DNA from: Ulota crispa
Lineage: Eukaryota; Streptophyta; Bryopsida; Orthotrichales; Orthotrichaceae
Reading direction: 5' to 3'
Length of the DNA: 64,000 nucleotides
NCBI GenBank assembly: GCA_963920765.1
Contig: OY987248.1
Coordinates: 17,146,539 to 17,210,538, forward strand
The stretch's first letter is position 1, and each line of letters opens with the position of its first letter. The position numbers were made by a program, and so were the translations under genes. Shown here piece after piece: positions 61,080-64,000 of the stretch. The notes under the pieces were generated by a model. That model was given only the letters and a program-made list of their open reading frames with translations. It was not told the DNA's origin and made no database searches.

Positions 61080-62631
61080 TGCAGTGTGAAGTTTGTTTGA
61101 GAGCATCCACACCCTTGCACACAATTTAGAGCTCTCAAAAGCAAGTGTTTAGGGTGCATCCACAACCACAAATTTGTTCAAATACGTGATGTCCCACCTT
61201 TGCTCTCAAGCAAGTGCTAGCAAGCACTAAAAGCATATCACAAAGGACAAGAGTCAAGCTTCAATTGCATGCCTCTTATATTGACCAGTAAGCACGTTTC
61301 AATTATCTTGAATTTGGGCACGCTAATAATTCATCAAACCCTAAATATTCTAGTTTTTGAGCTACAACTGAGCGAGCTATATCTTGTATAGGACATTGAC
61401 GCATTTGCAGCAAGACGCATCAAACAAAATGACAGTGCCAAATGCTTTGACAGGAGTCTTGAGCATGTGTAGGTGCTGATGCTCTGAATTTTGAACTCCT
61501 CTATTCAAAAGTAACGTTATTAAAAAAATCCCTTCTAAGGGTGCACTCGCACAAGTACTTAAGAATTAGGTGGTTTTGTCCTTAACATTTTGCAATGTTC
61601 CCTTTTTTTTGGTTTTTTGTTTTTTTTAACTTTTTTGTAGGGTTGCTTAGGAGCAGTGGAGTTGTAGGGTTTGTATGTTCACATAAGGGGAGGATAAGAC
61701 CCCCTCTCCCCCCCCTTACCATGCCAGATGGCAAATATAATCATGGCTGGGCGAGGGGGATTTGCACCTCTCTTTTCCACTAACTAGAACCTCCATCAAA
61801 TCAGAGGTTTGTCATTTCAATCACCTGACTCTTGCGCCATCTCCTTGCCATCTTTGTTCCCCTCTCTTCATTTCTACCTATTGCAATAGATGTTTGCTGC
61901 ATCTTTCTCATGCCCACGCTTGAGCTTTGAGTTGTGATTCTGGAACGCATGCTTGAGCTCTAAGCTCTGATTCTCTCCCAATTGCTTGTGCTTGAGTTTG
62001 TTTGGGTTTTGGTGTCGTTGTTTATGATTTCTGTGGCGTCGTTTTGTTTCTTCACTTCTAGAGTTGTCTTGTGCGCTCTTCTTCATGTCACGGCGCTCCT
62101 TGGTGGCGGAGAATCTGCACAGTAGTTTGCCATAACTTCATTTCTGGAGCCCCAATTGTTGGAATTTCCTGGAATTTGACTAAGAATTGCTCAGCCTCCT
62201 GCGTTGGAGACCACGCAATTCATTCACCTTGTGGCAGTCTTCTCTCTCGTTGTGAAGGTACGCTGTTTTCTTCCACCTTTGCTGGTAAACCCTAAATTCT
62301 TCTTATTTCCTTATTGCTGGTTGGTTTTTATGTTCAAATTTTTGTTTTTGCTTTCCTTCCAATGTTTTGGAGTTGTTAATGTCTCCGTACATGAAACCCT
62401 TTGTACTGCATTGAATGGTAAATCCATGGCTACTCCCACATGTTCTCAAGGACAACCAATTTCCCTTGTAGATGTACTTGTTTATAAAGGAACACGTCAT
62501 TCTGGTTTACCTCGTGACTTTTTGAGGCTTTCATCCTCGTGTGGTTCTCTTGTTGAACTGTTGGAGAAATGGGTGAGCCATCAGACCCGCCATCGTCTTT
62601 TTTCCTAGCTATTTGGCTCTTGATATAAGTC
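61080..62631. other. No gene supported; leads into the Harbinger relic
   Basis: Mixed composition with a C-run at about 61700-61720. The portion 62000-62630 may be 5' sequence of the Harbinger element, but no terminal inverted repeat or companion MYB-like gene was found. Confidence 0.35.
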
Positions 62632-63936
62632 ATGATGGCGCATGAGCCATTTGTTCCTTTGAATTCGTATGTGGAAGAAGAGGACATGGACTCTTCCATG
62701 GACAACATTATGGAGGCCCTCCGGCAACCTGTGGAAGACCTTATGGAAGTTTTGCATACGGGTTTGAATTTGTATCAGATTTAGACCTCCTTAGGATATA
62801 TTGATGAGAACCTCGGCTTCTGGGTCAAGCCGAGGTTGACGGCATGGTTTTCCTGGTTTGTCATGACTGAATTCTACAACAATCACTGGTTTGAGATGTT
62901 TCAAATTCAAAAACAGACGGTGTTTGCCCTAGCCAACATGCTTTTCCCATACACTCAAAGGAGGGACACCCGATACCAAGTTGCTATTCTAGTTGTGGTT
63001 CACGTGGCATGTGCTCTATATAAACTTACTCATGGTGTGTCTCTTTTGATTTGCTCAGAGTCTTTTGCTATGGAGAAAAGTACAGTTTCCATAGTCATAA
63101 GAGAAGTAGTGAAGCTTGTGAACATAGTCTTACAGCATCACATTAGTTGGCCAATAGGGGACCGGCTACGTGCGACTCAAGAGAAATTCTTCAACCTCTG
63201 TGGGCTCCCGTCCATTGTGGGAGCCATTAACGGTATGCATGTATCTATTTGTAAACCCCATCATGGCCCCATCAATTACTATTACTTTAAATTGGGAGGG
63301 TAGACGTTGAATTGCCAGGCGGTTGTTGATAGCAACAAACATTTTCTTGATTTGTTCTTGGAGATGCCCGGATCAACCAATGACTCCAAGGTGTGGCGGA
63401 AGTCTTCCTTGTTCAAGCATGCAACTCACGAGAATTTGTTCATTAACTAACCAGGTTTGAATGGCTTCACTCCCTACCTTCTTAGGAATTAGGGGTATCC
63501 ATTATTGTCATGGTTAATGGTCCCTTGCCATCATAGCCCAAACTTATCTTTAGTTGAAACTCTATTCAATAGAAAAATGCAAAAGGGTAGATGTGTAGCA
63601 GAGAATGCTTTTGGAATTTTGAAGCAAACTTTTCGTGAGTTACTGACAAAATCAAATCTAGATGTTGCATTCCTACCAAATGTTATACTTTGTTGTGCTC
63701 TACTTCACAACATGCTGTTAGGACAGCCAAAGCAGGATGTCAACAACTTACTAGAAGTACTTAGGTTCCAAGGCGTAGGTCCTGATGCAATTGACAAAAA
63801 CGGTCTTGACATTGACGAGGGACATGTACTTGACAGTGGGGAGCCACCAACAGAAGCAAATGGCAATGAAGCAGCTTTGCTAAAAAGAATGCAACTGGGG
63901 ATGTATTTGAGCGTTCAAAGGCCAACAATGCACTAG
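62632..63936 (+). pseudogene. HARBI1-type (PIF/Harbinger) transposase relic, one frame with four stops
   Basis: A single frame from ATG 62632 to TAG 63934-63936 (434 codons) is broken only by in-frame stops at 62782 (TAG), 63301 (TAG), 63448 (TAA) and 63490 (TAG), with no frameshift. Plant HARBI1/DDE_Tnp_4 marks are in order: ATQEKFFNLCGLPSIVGAING (first catalytic motif; the expected Asp of GAIDG is Asn here, codon 200), MPGSTNDSKVWRKSSLF (Asp at codon 251), GYPLLSWLMVP, and KGRCVAENAFGILKQTFREL with the Glu at codon 324. A functional enzyme would cut and paste Harbinger DNA at TTA/TAA sites; this copy is dead. The size is normal for the family. It could be the 3' part of a longer element that runs past the window. 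Confidence 0.88.
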
Positions 63937-64000
63937 AATTGCAGGTGTGTATTTTTTCCATACTTCAGCAATTTAATGGCATTCATGTTTTCAATTTTAG

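Noticed and set aside
60807..61171. Overlapping open frames on both strands coding for 17-residue repeats
   Set aside because: They are the product of a 17-bp minisatellite whose unit lacks stops; no start context or flanking exon supports translation.
61740..61840. tRNA-like text on the minus strand (GAGGTGCAAATCCCC)
   Set aside because: No acceptor stem, anticodon arm or D arm can be paired by eye.

Overview
This is nuclear DNA from a land plant. It has spliced genes with GT-AG introns, a plant-type SRP68, a plant CDK-like kinase of the IBS1/At1g54610 type, a plant bHLH factor with an ACT-like C-terminus, a telo-box leader, and very AT-rich intergenic DNA full of small inverted-repeat transposons. 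Coding exons are more GC-rich than their surroundings. The lineage cannot be fixed from sequence alone. The repeat load and the bHLH sequence would suit a non-flowering land plant or a gymnosperm, but that is a guess.

Genes. Only three host genes can be supported, all on the minus strand. (1) 1-613 is the 5' end of a CDK-like serine/threonine kinase, cut by the window edge. (2) 21152-26472 is SRP68, the 68-kDa subunit of the signal recognition particle. It is reconstructed as 12 exons encoding 608 residues, and every junction keeps the frame. (3) 37833-44700 is a bHLH transcription factor in three exons (458 residues), with two introns of about 2.6-2.9 kb filled with transposons. A fourth coding relic at 62632-63936 (+) is a PIF/Harbinger (HARBI1-type) transposase with four in-frame stops. 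The three host genes have no evident functional link.

Layout. 0-2.2 kb: kinase exons and a C-rich leader/promoter. 2.2-14 kb: gene-free, dense in inverted-repeat elements. 14-20.5 kb: AT-rich with little recognisable. 20.6-27.7 kb: SRP68 and its leader, which carries a 57-bp minisatellite. 27.8-37.7 kb: gene-free, with nested elements and two long palindromes. 37.8-45.2 kb: bHLH. 45.2-51.4 kb: more small elements. 51.4-60.3 kb: an alternating-orientation array of roughly 430-bp units forming successive palindromes, split by a 3.5-kb insertion and a 0.9-kb element. 60.8-61.1 kb: a 17-bp minisatellite. 62.6-63.9 kb: the Harbinger relic.

Mobile elements. Several non-coding families can be told apart by their ends. 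One has TTAA at the termini and inverted repeats beginning YCCCTAAAG or CCCCTGAAC (about 12 copies, 0.23-1.7 kb), and resembles piggyBac in target choice. A second group has inverted repeats beginning AGGT and usually a TA duplication, in at least three subfamilies. A third has CACTA...TAGTG ends with 3-bp duplications. There is also one TTA-flanked Harbinger MITE. Nesting lets some empty sites be reconstructed by comparing copies inside the window. All element calls come from reading the sequence by eye; no database search was possible.
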